NCBI GenBank assembly: GCA_025677825.1
Contig: JAIXMO010000055.1
Location: 62,001-126,000, forward strand
From: Helicostylum pulchrum
Lineage: Eukaryota > Mucoromycota > Mucoromycetes > Mucorales > Mucoraceae
DNA length: 64,000 bases
Direction of reading: 5' to 3'
Shown: piece by piece, positions 37,869 to 48,398 of the stretch
How positions within the stretch are numbered: position 1 is the stretch's first letter
Layout: each line of letters begins with the position of its first letter
Notes under the pieces: model-generated
Told to the model about the DNA's origin: nothing
What the model saw: the letters and a program-made list of their open reading frames with translations, nothing else
The model's database searches: none
Position numbers and translations under genes: made by a program

Positions 37869-38708
37869 ATACATCATTTGTTGTTGTTGCTGTTGTAACA
37901 TATTACCACCATTCATAGCGTTTTGCATCATTGGATTCATTGTATTGCCCATACCACCCATACCGTTCATACCGTTCATACCACTCATACCGTTCATACC
38001 ACTCATACCGTTCATACCGTTCATACCACTCATACCACTCATGCCACTCATGCCACTCATACCGTTCATACCGTTCATACCGTTCATGCCACTCATGCCA
38101 CCACCGGCACCACCGGCACCACCAGCATTCATAAGTAAATTAGCGTACATGGGATTTTGCATCATTTGCTGTAACATTTGCTGCTGTTGGTAGCTACCGG
38201 AACCACCCATCATTGGGGTTCCGGAAGCACCCATCATACCAGGTACAGCTGTACCACCACCGCCTCCACTCATCGACATCATCATAGACGCCATGAAAGA
38301 CTGTTGTTGTTGTGGGGATAAATTCATAAGCATTTGTTGTTGTTGTGGAGATAAATGCTGTAACAATTGTTGTTGTGGTTGTTGCATCATCATGTCTTCC
38401 ATACCACCACCACCGACACCACCAATACCACCACCCATCATTGGGTTTTGCATCATATGTGGATACATACCAACATTTTGCATCATTCCACCACCATTAC
38501 CGTATCGTGCCATCATCATTGGATCCATTGTCTTGTATCCTGTAGTCACTTCTCGAAATTTACGTCTAACTGTATCTAAAATCCCAGGCTGTTCCATGTA
38601 CCCAGGGAAAAATGGTTGTTGTGGTTGCTGGTTTTGTAAAATAGGCGAGGAAGATGGCTGTTGTTGTTGTTGTTGAGCCGGTGTTGGCTGTGGTTGAGGT
38701 TGTGCCAT
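37557..38708 (-). CDS. Low-complexity Gln/Gly/Met-rich protein
   Basis: A single coding exon gives 383 aa from MAQPQPQP. Nearly the whole protein is low complexity: poly-Gln runs up to ten, a Met/Gln/Pro middle, and a tandem array of GM(S/N) tripeptides spanning 37960-38105. A Gly/Tyr-rich prion-like tail (GYGGYGGGYGGYGG) ends in SSRRYI. One short ordinary segment, LDTVRRKFREVTTGYKTMDP, sits near residue 45 and may be the conserved core. I do not recognise a family. Composition resembles prion-like or condensate-forming RNA-associated proteins, but that is inference. A TCTAG at 38736-38732 upstream suggests a 5' leader intron. Confidence 0.7.
37960..38105 (-). repeat. In-frame 9-bp tandem repeat encoding GM(S/N)
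   Basis: The units are ACCGTTCAT or ACCACTCAT/GCCACTCAT on the plus strand, encoding Met-Asn-Gly or Met-Ser-Gly. About 16 units run in frame with mixed unit order, suggesting slippage and unequal exchange inside the coding region. Confidence 0.85.
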
Positions 38709-40219
38709 AGTTTCAGCTTTATTTATTTCCTCTAGAAAATAAAAGGAAAAGAGGATAGATAAGAAAAGGGGAAAAAGAGAGAAAAGGAAAGAATAGGTGA
38801 TCATTAAATGCTGTTGTTATTATTTTCCAAATAAGATCTTTTGGACCTTAAATCACATGCTCGCCTTATTTATATATTTTTTGTTACACGCTAAATATCA
38901 CGGAAGGAGTTTTTTTTTGTTGTTGTTGTAACAAAGGGAAAATTGTTGTTATTGTTTAAAAAACCGCTCTTTCGTTTTGCATTACATCATTACTTTAAAA
39001 CAGATTTACAGTTAATAATGACTTGACACTCGCTTCCCCTAAAAAAAAACGTCTTGCTGCTAAAATATTTAAGTATAACTACAACGGAAGACGACATAAC
39101 TATACGCAAATCCTATTAGTTATCTGCGCTATTTTGTTTTTATGACTTTATATCACGGATATACTTTCATTGGATATTAAGTACAAAGGTAATTGTAATG
39201 CAGTAGTTTTCAATTAGATCACCTGTTTCATTGTGGCATAAGTACCCAAAAAAAAAGAGGGGTTTTGTCCAATCAGGGAATAAAATGTCGCGTAATCGAA
39301 AATAACATGCATTCACGTACACAACCTGATAATTAAAAAAAAGGGGTTTAACGATAAAAGCGTAGTTTATCAATAATTTTATTTGTAAAATACAACGAAC
39401 TCTCACTAAGTACGTGAAGAGGAGTCTTTCTTGACGCAGTATGAATGGCACCCTTTGTGGATGATATAGAGGAGCTTTTGTCTGAGGTGGAATGAACACA
39501 ACAATAACAATATAGTAAACTTTACTCTTTGTGATTCAGCGTACATTTCATCTTCGATGATGATAAAAAAGAATTATTGTTATCTAAGGTGCCTTTGGAT
39601 TAGAATGAGACAAAACCTTAATTTTTTTTCTCGCAGTAGTGTTTTAAAACAAAATTGTCATCTCCCCAATTCGATTTCGCGACTCACTGCTTTCTTACTT
39701 TTTTAAAATATTATTCATCTGTAGCTCAACGATGTTTTTAATAAAAAATACCAAGTTTAAAGAGTATTTAATCATCCAAACAAAAGATGAACGGCTTTAA
39801 CAAAAATTTAAGCAGGCGGTTGACAAAAATATCACGGCGTTTTTTTTTCTTTAAACTTCCTTGCTTGAAATAAGTGCAGAACAACAAGTGTACGTAAAAA
39901 TGATGAAATAGATCACATGAGTTAAAGTGACTATTTTATAAGTCCAACGCGTATTTATTTTAGAATAGAGAAATCACTTTTTCTTCCTCTTTTCCTCCTT
40001 TTACAGTGTACACCCACCAGCAAGTTTTATTTTTTATTCTGTGTGTGCGGATCTCATGGTCTTGTGCTAGCTTATGTCCAGCGGTTGCGTAAGGAAGAGC
40101 CCTATCGGTTTGAACAAATATAAAAGAAAGCAAAATGCTTATAATAAAGGTACGTGTACCCCCCCCCCCCAAAAAAATGTCACAGATTTGCTTTTTGTTT
40201 TCATTCTAATCCAGACGCA

Positions 40220-40970
40220 CTTTAGAAAAAAAAACGTTGACTTGCATAGAGGACCGTTTAGAGTTAAGAAGCACGACTTCTTTGCCGCCTCTGTGCAAGA
40301 TTAAATACCCTGACGAGTGGCCGGCAACCCTTGACAGCAGAGACGGCCCAAAGCTAGTTGGTCATCGGAACCCGGGCATTCAATGGTCTTGTAACTTCCT
40401 CTATTTGACTGGATGAAAAGACAAGACCGGGCGTGGGTTCCGTTACGACGATTTTTTTTAACTTACCGGAATTGAATCTTCCGTGTCAACCGGAATTTTC
40501 TTGGATGAAGAATCTACCTATTGAAAAAGCAAATCGTCTAGCTGAGAGCTACAAATCACTGGTCTGAAAGGACATTTAATTTCTACTACCCTTCAAAGTA
40601 ATGGTCTTTACACAGCCCAAAACATCAACAAACGAATTCGGTTTCCTCTCACCAACAACGATATCTTTGATCAAACAAGCCGCTTAATGAAAGCTATCAT
40701 CAAATTCAAGGTAGTGGTGCGAAACATATATGTTGGTTTCAAAAGTAAACTAATTAAACGTTCAATTGTAGGGACAATGTTTGAAGATAAAGGATGTCCT
40801 GGAAAAGACGCTTACTATAAAAAACCAAGAAAGGCTTTCTTTTGAAACTGTCCTTGATAAATCGGCAAAGAAAAAGTGCCGATCTCAACCTCTCCCACTC
40901 AGCGTCATTAAAGTACCTGGGTACTGCACACCCCTTTGTGATATATTTGCTAATATATCAATAAGTCAAT
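40220..40970 (+). pseudogene. Decayed coding debris of unknown origin
   Basis: Several frames look protein-like but are interrupted. One reads RGPFRVKKHDFFAASVQD, then shifts to DEWPATLDSRDGPKASWSSE and GHSMVL before a stop. Downstream are TAQNINKRIRFPLTNNDIFD and LEKTLTIKNQERLSFETVLD with KCRSQPLPLSVIKVPGYCTP. Base composition is richer in GC than the flanks. I do not recognise the family; a transposable-element gene is the most likely source, but this is inference. Confidence 0.35.
40366..40442. other. Two-tier hairpin
   Basis: CGGAACCC (40366-40373) is complementary to GGGTTCCG (40435-40442). Inside it GGTCTTGT (40385-40392) is complementary to ACAAGACC (40421-40428). This leaves an 11/6-nt internal loop and a 28-nt apical loop. 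Both stems are perfect 8-mers. It may be a structured RNA, an element end or chance within decayed coding sequence. Confidence 0.6.
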
Positions 40971-42287
40971 AAAATTGATAAAAGTAAAGCAAAGTGATTT
41001 TATTATTTGAAAGGAATAAGAATGGCTATTTATATAAATGAGAAGATTTCAATGACAGTTGAATCAGATGATAGTAAAATAAGGAGTTGTGAATAACAAA
41101 CGGACCGAGTTATTTGTAGTGAGCAGATCACGATAAAGAATAACAAACAGGTGCTATTTTGCGTAACAGTGTCACGGTCACCTTTTATAAGGAAAATACA
41201 CGCGGTATAGATTTACCTGTAGTAAATCTGTACTTGTCAAATAAAGCAGCAAAGCAGACTTCAAAATAGTAATCAAAAGGTGTGAATATATAGTGTGTAT
41301 ATATCACTTTGGCTTGAAGAAGGATATGAAGATGAATGAGCGCTCTTTGTTTCTCTTTTCATTAATAAATTTATGTACCTAATGATTAGGTATAGCAATC
41401 TTTTCTTCATCATCCTCTACTTCGCTGGTATTAGTTTCATTACCTTATCTTTGTTTTGAATAAACACAGAAAATAATAAGTTACATATAATAGTGCTTGA
41501 TAGTCTTTCTCGTTTGCGTCCGTCTAAGTTGAGCTAAATGTCAAAATGTACAGCCCTGTGGTCGGTCAATCTGTTAATTCAAATTTTGTAACTAGCAGTT
41601 TCTAAGTGATCCTACTGCTGTATGTATACATAGTTCAAATGTAATAAGGGAAGATATGTAGAGACAGAAGTAAGAACATTTTGAGACCGCTTGTGTACTT
41701 TTATTTCAGTAAAACTATTTTAGAAGATAGAGATGAATTCATCTACATCAAACGATGGATTAAAATAATAAGATATCTCAACTGTTGAATTAATACATGA
41801 ATTGTTCAGTAGCTATTACAGCTGTTTTAGCTACTGTTTTAACGTGGCGAAGATGAGAATACAATTGTCTTTGCAATAACTAATGGTATTTATTGCGCTT
41901 ATTGAGATTATGTATATATACGCTACATCACAACAAAACAATCGGTTTTCAATATTAGCAACGAGTCAATTTTTCGCAAATTGAAAAGAAAATAACATTT
42001 TCACATTGGGAGAAAAAACTTCTCAGTTGTCTAAATCGGGCGGGGACTATTTTCCTGAATTGTGCGACATCATTTTGGCAAAAGGTGTACCTTAATTTTA
42101 CCCAATTCAAAAGCCTGAGAAAAAATAAATAGAGTTACACACAACATGGTATACCTCCAAGCGAATCAAGTGAAGTTTAAAGAATCTGCCATTGGAATAT
42201 GAGATTATAAATAAATAAAATAAAGTTTTTTTTTTTTTTTTTTTTTTTGCTCTTCTTCTTTTTCTTTGTAGATAAATATTTTACATT

Positions 42288-43944
42288 ATGGAAATTAATA
42301 GCAGTAATGCTACTATCATAGATGACACTATAAGAGAATTATCCTTAAAAGAAAGGCTACTAAAATCACAGCTTATGTCATGCATAGCAGGTTCAATTAT
42401 CCTTTGCTGTAGTTTCGGTATACGACAAACTGTCGGTGTCTTTCTAATTCCCATCACTGAAAGCACAGGCTGGGATCGATCGACATTTTCTATTGCAGCC
42501 GGTTTATTTCAACTTTTCTGGGGATTTTCACAACCATTTGTTGTTTATTTTGCAGAACGAAAATGGGGATTTGGTAAATGTATTTGTGTCTCTTGCGCAA
42601 TTTATGCTGCTGGTTTATTCTTGCTGTATGGATCAGGTCAATCAGCTGGCTTATTTATCTTTGCCTATGCTATTGTGGTCGGCACTGCGGCTGGTGGAAA
42701 TTCGTTCCCTGTTATCTTGGCTTCCATTGGTAGACGATTTCCTCAAAAATCAAAGCAGCAGGCTGTTGCGTTCGGATTAGTCTCTAGTTTCGGTAGCTTT
42801 GGTCAGGTTATTTTTTTACCCATTGCCAGAGTCATGGTAGTAGAGATTGACTGGAGAATGTCGTTTGTAGTACTAGGTATTGTCATGTTACATGTATATA
42901 TTTTACATTTATATACTTAGCGTGTGTACTTTTTTTTATTGTTATTATCCAGGTGCCATTGTAGCCTTAACTATTCCCTTGTCTTACTTTTTACAAACTA
43001 TACCCCCCATTCCTGCCTTACCACCTACCGTTGTGGATCAAACCGAATTATTAGATGATAAAGTACCAGACACAGACATGGATGAAAAAAAGACTACCGA
43101 TTTAGAAAAGAATCAAAAAGATGATTTCTCCGCTCCAGATATTAAGACCGCATTAAAGGAAGCATTTTCATCTCCCATTTTTATTATGATCAGTTTAGGG
43201 TTTAGTGTCTGCGGATTTCATGTTTCATTTTTGGCTACACATTTACCTGCTTACCTTGTTAGTACATTATATACATATATGAGTATATTTCAATCGCTAA
43301 CCAAGTTCCGTTACATTTAGCAAGACCAAGGAATCGACCCTTCGTTAGCAGGTACCTTTAATAAATGTTTCTTGACATTTCTTTTTAAATAGTAACCCAA
43401 CTTTTTTTTTAAAAAAAAAATCAAGCTTGGACAATGTCAATTCTTGGAGCAGGATCAATGATAGGTTCTATTGCCACAGGTTATATTACAAACTATGTTT
43501 CTCCACGTCTTTGTTTAACTGTTCTATATCTCGCAAGAGCCATTCTTTTTGTTATTTTTATTTTCATTCCGGTCTCTTTAACAACCGTTATGGTTTTTTC
43601 ATGTCTCTTTGGTGTAAGTTACATACACGTATAAACTAATTATATGTATTCTAACTCACAAGTATATACAGTTCCTTTGGTTATCAACAGTACCACTTAC
43701 GACTAAATTTATCGGAGACGTGTTTGGACATCGATACTTGGGAACATTGACATCAATTAGTTTTGTTGGTCATCAAATTGGCGCCTTTCTTGGTGCATAT
43801 GTAGGCGGTGTCATCTTTGATAAGACCCATAGTTACATGTCCTTATGGTATACCTCTTTAGCATTGGCTGTGTTTGCTGTTGTTGCTAATTTCTTTGCAG
43901 GAGAAGAACCAGTAAATATGAGACGAAGAGGTCTCGAACCATAA
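42288..43944 (+). CDS. MFS transporter, monocarboxylate-porter-like
   Basis: Five exons (42288-42876, 42953-43257, 43321-43351, 43426-43613, 43672-43944) give 461 aa with about twelve hydrophobic segments split by an acidic/Lys-rich central loop (residues about 220-270). The first half carries GIRQTVGVFLIPITESTGWD, FSIAAGLFQLFWGFSQPF and IFAYAIVVGTAAGGNSFPVI. The second half has ISLGFSVCGFHVSFLATHLP and LTSISFVGHQIGAFLGAYVG. The layout and the GWxRxxFS block resemble MCT/oxalate-formate type MFS carriers. Family role: proton-coupled uptake or export of small organic acids at the plasma membrane or an organelle. The substrate is unknown. Exon 3 is only 31 nt, and intron 3 carries T9A10 directly before TCAAG. 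Confidence 0.88.
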
Positions 43945-44116
43945 TAATAATTATTTATACATTAGACATAAAATACAAATTGAAACAATAGAAATTATAG
44001 GAAAATAAAAAATATTTTTATTGAGTAACATAAAAGGGCATAAGCATAAAAGTAAGAGAGGCCATATTCATAATAAGGAGGGGAGGGGGGGGGGGGTTAT
44101 ACATATATCAATTTAA

Positions 44117-45499
44117 TTAGTATGACATACTTACGTAAAAGGTTTTTTTCTTTCGAACAATTTGAAGAGCTTCTCTCAACAACTTACGGTAACATGCTTC
44201 TTGAAAATCATGATTATCCAATACTTCAAAAGCTAATCCAAGAAAATCATAAGTATTCGTGTTCAATTTTTTTCTCAGTCTTTCTACGCCTTGATCCATA
44301 ATATCCATAATGGATATACGCCGAATTTTCTCTACAATACCACCAGCGACCTCCATTATATCTGCAACAATAGCACTAATTTCTAAAGCAATATATTTTG
44401 TTTTTTCCCACTTACTCGCATTCCAAGTAAAAAAATTTATCTTGGACATAGAAGGGATTTCTATCCAAAGTACTCTAAGTTTAGGAAGTAAAGCATCACA
44501 TTTTCCCCAAATCGTTTTATAAAAATCCAATTGCTTAAATACACCACCTACTACCGTTGGGTATTCCTGTTTAGCACCAACGGGAATACCATACTGTACT
44601 GTACCAAAAGAATTATATAAACTAAATAATAATTCAATACTTACATCTTTCAGGTTTTTTTCTACGAGTGCTAACGTATTCCAAAGCATTTTCGATTGAG
44701 TATCATTATAGTATAATTTAGACGTATCAGAATTCAAAGAGTGTTTCAAATACTCTGGAATTAAGTTATGGATTTCTCTTTTCTGATTTCGAAACATTCT
44801 TGTAGACTTGTACAATTGTAAAGACCATTCTTGAAAAATCCGACGGTCACGTACATCCACCTCATACATATCCAATCCAGCACTTGGGTACTCGTCTAAA
44901 TAATAATTATAAAGTAAATTCCAGTCATACATTAACTCTGTCCAATCCGTCATATGTCTTAATGTAAGACTTTTAGTTTTTTCATAAACATCATAACAGT
45001 TATGAGCCCAAGATTGTTGATCTGGCTCTACCACCCGTCTTTCAAAAAAAGGCAAGTTTCTTTGTTTCTCACGTATCATACCATAGTTCAAATCCATCTC
45101 TACACGCGAATACAATATTTTATTAGGTTCCAAATAACTTTCTGCATCGCTTGCCATCAAGTCATACCATATGTGATCAAATAATTGTATCATGGAAAAC
45201 TTTATTTTAAACATACTTGAATAGTATTTATGTTCGACAACATGTATTTTACTTTTAAGAGTAACGCAAAAGGGTTTGTTTGCATCTACATGCTCATAAT
45301 TACAGTTCAAGTAACGCATAAACTTTTGTTTGAAAGTATTTCTTTTGATAGCAGTACTTCTTTTGATAGCAGTACTTCTTTTGATAGCAGTACTTCTTTT
45401 GATAACAGTAACGAGTGCAAGATCAGTTTCTGCAGCTACACATTGCAAATATATGCCTATAACGACCAAAAATACAATAAAAATAGTTTGAAAACGCAT
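44117..45499 (-). CDS. Secreted protein with dibasic N-terminal repeats, unknown function
   Basis: An intronless frame gives 460 aa. The N-terminus MRFQTIFIVFLVVIGIYLQC plus VAA is a clear signal peptide with cleavage likely after VAA. Four tandem units of AIKRST follow (residues about 34-57), each with a Lys-Arg dibasic site of the Kex2 type. The remaining ~400 aa are rich in Trp, Tyr and charged residues (MTDWTELMYDWNLLYNYY, DRRIFQEWSLQLYKSTRMFR) and mostly helical in appearance, with a few Cys. No catalytic motif is visible and I do not recognise the family. A GTAAGT just before the stop looks like a donor, but no downstream acceptor AG exists nearby, so the stop at 44117 is kept. Base composition is like the flanking accessory region. 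Confidence 0.72.
   Translation of the reverse strand: MRFQTIFIVFLVVIGIYLQCVAAETDLALVTVIKRSTAIKRSTAIKRSTAIKRNTFKQKFMRYLNCNYEHVDANKPFCVTLKSKIHVVEHKYYSSMFKIKFSMIQLFDHIWYDLMASDAESYLEPNKILYSRVEMDLNYGMIREKQRNLPFFERRVVEPDQQSWAHNCYDVYEKTKSLTLRHMTDWTELMYDWNLLYNYYLDEYPSAGLDMYEVDVRDRRIFQEWSLQLYKSTRMFRNQKREIHNLIPEYLKHSLNSDTSKLYYNDTQSKMLWNTLALVEKNLKDVSIELLFSLYNSFGTVQYGIPVGAKQEYPTVVGGVFKQLDFYKTIWGKCDALLPKLRVLWIEIPSMSKINFFTWNASKWEKTKYIALEISAIVADIMEVAGGIVEKIRRISIMDIMDQGVERLRKKLNTNTYDFLGLAFEVLDNHDFQEACYRKLLREALQIVRKKKTFYVSMSY
45343..45413 (-). repeat. 18-bp tandem repeat encoding Lys-Arg units
   Basis: Three identical 18-nt units (TTTTGATAGCAGTACTTC at 45343, 45361, 45379) plus a diverged fourth encode STAIKR in the secreted protein. 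Identity at the DNA level suggests recent expansion. Confidence 0.9.
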
Positions 45500-45750
45500 T
45501 TTAATGATTTATTTTTTTCAAAGTGAATTAAAGAGAAAACAGTAAAAGGCGCATGAGATGATAACTTTATAGCTTTCTTTTTGCTTTGAAGTCACATGCG
45601 CTTAGTAAGCAAACACGACCATCTACACGTTTTTATTTGCCTATTCAAGTAGATTATGTAATACTTTCAACTGCGTCGTAAAGATCCTTTCGCTAAATAG
45701 CTTCATAACACGTTAGAATTACGTAACATGACTTTTATATTTCATTTAAG

Positions 45751-46401
45751 GCGGATGCTAAGTTTCTGGACTTAAACAATTTGGAAGCAAGTTCATGTGG
45801 AAAACATCCATTCTATAACGAAAAAAAAAACCGCTGGATTAGTACTGATTTAGGCCTAGTTTATGAAAGAGATGAGGTGGATTTGGAGATAAACTATTAG
45901 TGGCCTTAAAAGGAGCAAGTTTATTTTACACTTCGAAAGATGTATTTTGTTTTACCTATTTAATCATTTTTTTTAATAGTTGACAACTTTCGGGCTAAAG
46001 AACCCAGTTATTGTAAGTTTGCAGAATCTTCCTACTGAATGTAAATCTACTAGCTGTCAGTTCAATAAAAGCAAAGATCACGTATTGACCAGATTCAAGC
46101 ACGACTACATTCATGATTATATTCCTATTAAAAATTCGATTACAGGCAAGTGTAATAGCATTGGAGGGTTTTTGAAAGGCTCAAAATCGACTGTTTGGAT
46201 CAGTAAGAATAAATTAAAGAACTCTTTTTTTTATAGGTAGTGATGAGGAAATTTTAAGCCTGAAAAATGATGATTATGAAAGAGCTTCCGTATTTATTCA
46301 AGATCCTCACATTATCCAAAAAAAAATATTTTGTATGATATTCTTAGTTTGGTTAACTGACCCCATATTATTTTACTCGTTTTTAGGATTGCTTGTATAG
46401 G
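45751..46401 (+). pseudogene. Fragmented spliced gene, probable relic
   Basis: Three protein-like blocks lie in order. 45751-45897 encodes KFLDLNNLEASSCGKHPFYN and NRWISTDLGLVYERDEVDLE. 45979-46202 begins right after a TTTTAATAG acceptor and encodes SLQNLPTECKSTSCQFNKS and HDYIPIKNSITGKCNSI. 46237-46401 encodes SDEEILSLKNDDYERASVF with a hydrophobic end. Proper joining fails: the first block runs into a stop with no good donor, and the gap between blocks two and three is only 34 nt, too short for a normal intron here. I infer a decaying gene of an unrecognised family. A multi-exon gene with odd introns is the alternative. Confidence 0.4.
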
Positions 46402-46623
46402 TACTAAAAGAAATACTATAATTGACTCTTTTACTGCTGCTAAAAATTCTTCGATAATATAAACTCGTTTCGAAACAATTTGTCGAATGAATGCAGACAT
46501 CCCTCCTTAATTACCTGATAAATCTAAATTGTGTGGCGTCGATTTTTCTCAAATAAATATTTCTCTTTTTTATTTTCTTTTCTTTTTTGCTCGTTTTCTA
46601 TTTCATTTTATATATATTTATAC

Positions 46624-48398
46624 ATGCGCACCGAATCGGCTATCTCAATTTTAGAGCGTGTAATACGCTTTACGCGAGAACATAATGTGGCCGAGAAAAG
46701 TGATTCAAAGAGAGCGGCCTTAGTTGTGACTTTTAATGCTTTAGAGAGACATTTAAATGCTAATATGAGAAAAGAGTATGCTGAAATGGTGGATGAATTT
46801 GGAGAATTATTTAGTTTTCTTATGGATCAAGGCCGTGATATTGCTAACCGGGACCTGGGCACTAGATGGACATACAACGTAATGCGTGGTAGTGTATACA
46901 GTGAAAATGTAAATAGGTTTAGACAACGTTTCCCGTCGATAAAGCCTTATTTTCGTAGCTTTAATCTGTTGGTACTTTTTCAAGAGACACACGCAAGACA
47001 ATATCACGGAACTAAAGAAGAATACTACGGCTTAACTGAGAGACTTACCAATGAAATCCAAGAATGTTATAGAGTAAAAAAAAAAAAAAAAAAAATGTAA
47101 AGCATTAAAACTAATCATCTATTTGTATGTTTTACTTTCAGAAAAATTCTTTACCAAAAGAAGATTATGTAATCCGTGAAGAGATTGTAAATTTTGTTAG
47201 TGAAAGATTTCAAGAAATCTTTAACGAACAAGACTTATCAGTTGAATTAATAGGGTACGTGCTTTTATCGTTCTCTATAGTTATTTAAGCTTACCTTTAT
47301 TTTCAATTAGATCTTTGCACAATAAGTTGGCTCTTACAGATGGGTTTATTTCTATGAGTATTCGTCTTCCTCAAAGTTACTTTAGAGAAGACGCGTTATT
47401 GTGTGATAATGCAAACTGGAAAGATACTGTTTATGATGTATATTATTTGGCAAAATGTCTTCGAGAGTTAGGTATGGAAGCCACCTTACCTATACCACTG
47501 GGAAAAAGAACTAAATTCACGCACAATATCTCGAAAATACCGTGTTCAATTGGAGTTGACGGTGGTTTACTTTTCGAAAGAGATTTTCTTATCTTTGAAT
47601 ATAACAAGTTAGATAAACGAATCAAACCGTTAATGTTTGTAATTTTATATTTTACTAAATTACAAAGAATCAACAAAGGCAAGTATATTTTTTTTTAGAA
47701 AAAATATATATTAACTATTAATCTGATATGACTATAGCTTGCTCTATGTCAACACTAAGTTTGTAATCATATATATTCATGCTATTACATTTCTTGATGA
47801 ACGTTATAAAAAAACCTGTCATACCTAACCTTCAAAGTCAGTTAGATAATTGCTACTCGCCGGATTGTAATTATTATTCTGAAAGAAATATAATGAGAAC
47901 TATATGTGATAACAAAATCAAAATAAATAAATATTCGGTTTCACACGTGTGTCCGTGTCATAAACAAACAAACAAATATTTACAGCAGCAAGGACGACAA
48001 TTATGAAGCATGTACCATTTGGAATAGCGAAAATGATGATAATATGGCTGCACTACTTATCAGTTTTATGGACTACTGCGCACGAGTAAAAAACTACAAG
48101 GATGTATCAATTGTTAATGGCGGTAAAGATTATGCTGGTTTAAAAGAAAATGAAGTGAATAAAGATGACGCATGGATTCAGGATCCATTTTTACCTCAAA
48201 AAAATATCGCGTAAGTTATCAGATTTTTTTTAAAAAAAAAAGAAGTACTGATTTAACTTTTTACTGATTAGACGCGGCTGTAAATTTTATACGTTGAAAA
48301 ATATTTCAGAAACATTTAATTATGCAGTAAATAAATTGAAACAAGGAAGCTCACTTCAAGATATCTGTGATATGGATACTTATATTAATAAAAACTAA
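46624..48398 (+). pseudogene. Cid1-type nucleotidyltransferase, degenerate
   Basis: Exon-like pieces are 46624-47073, 47142-47254, 47311-47678, 47738 to about 47950, about 47986-48210 and 48272-48398. They follow the order of non-canonical poly(A)/poly(U) polymerases. There is a nucleotidyltransferase block VELIGSLHNKLALTDGFISM; a central block with LLFERDFLIFEYNKLDKRIK and PLMFVILYFTKLQRIN; MLLHFLMN then PVIPNLQ; and a PAP-associated domain (NMAALLISFMDYC, WIQDPFLPQKNIA, ETFNYAVNKLKQG). Two of the three expected catalytic Asp are gone: the SDID-type motif reads TDGF and the V-K-V-D position reads IPCS. A TAA at 47764-47766 interrupts the conserved TLSSY block, and intron 3 would need a GC donor. 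Together this indicates a pseudogene or a pseudo-enzyme. RNA tailing in RNA decay or silencing is the family role. Confidence 0.68.

Larger units (their letters stand above)
38709..42287. other. 3.6 kb accessory/intergenic region
   Basis: No intact gene is supported. The first part is the promoter side of the Q/G/M-rich gene. Around 40220-40960 lies GC-richer sequence with discontinuous protein-like frames and a strong hairpin (separate entries). 40970-42240 is AT-rich with nothing recognisable, ending in a T-run and pyrimidine leader before the MFS gene. Confidence 0.55.

Noticed and set aside
37960..38105. CRISPR-like array
   Set aside because: The units are contiguous 9-bp in-frame repeats with no spacers, in a eukaryotic coding exon.
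37923..38193. His/Thr-, Ser/Tyr- and Pro/Ile-repeat frames on the plus strand
   Set aside because: They are three-frame shadows of the 9-bp coding repeat of the minus-strand Q/G/M-rich gene.
39960..40172. 70-aa minus-strand frame with a hydrophobic start
   Set aside because: No recognisable family; the start lies in a G-run and the frame overlaps decayed plus-strand sequence.
44100..44125. GTAAGT donor near the end of the secreted protein gene
   Set aside because: A good donor and a TACTAAT-like branch site are present, but no AG follows on the minus strand for about 100 nt, so no intron can be drawn.
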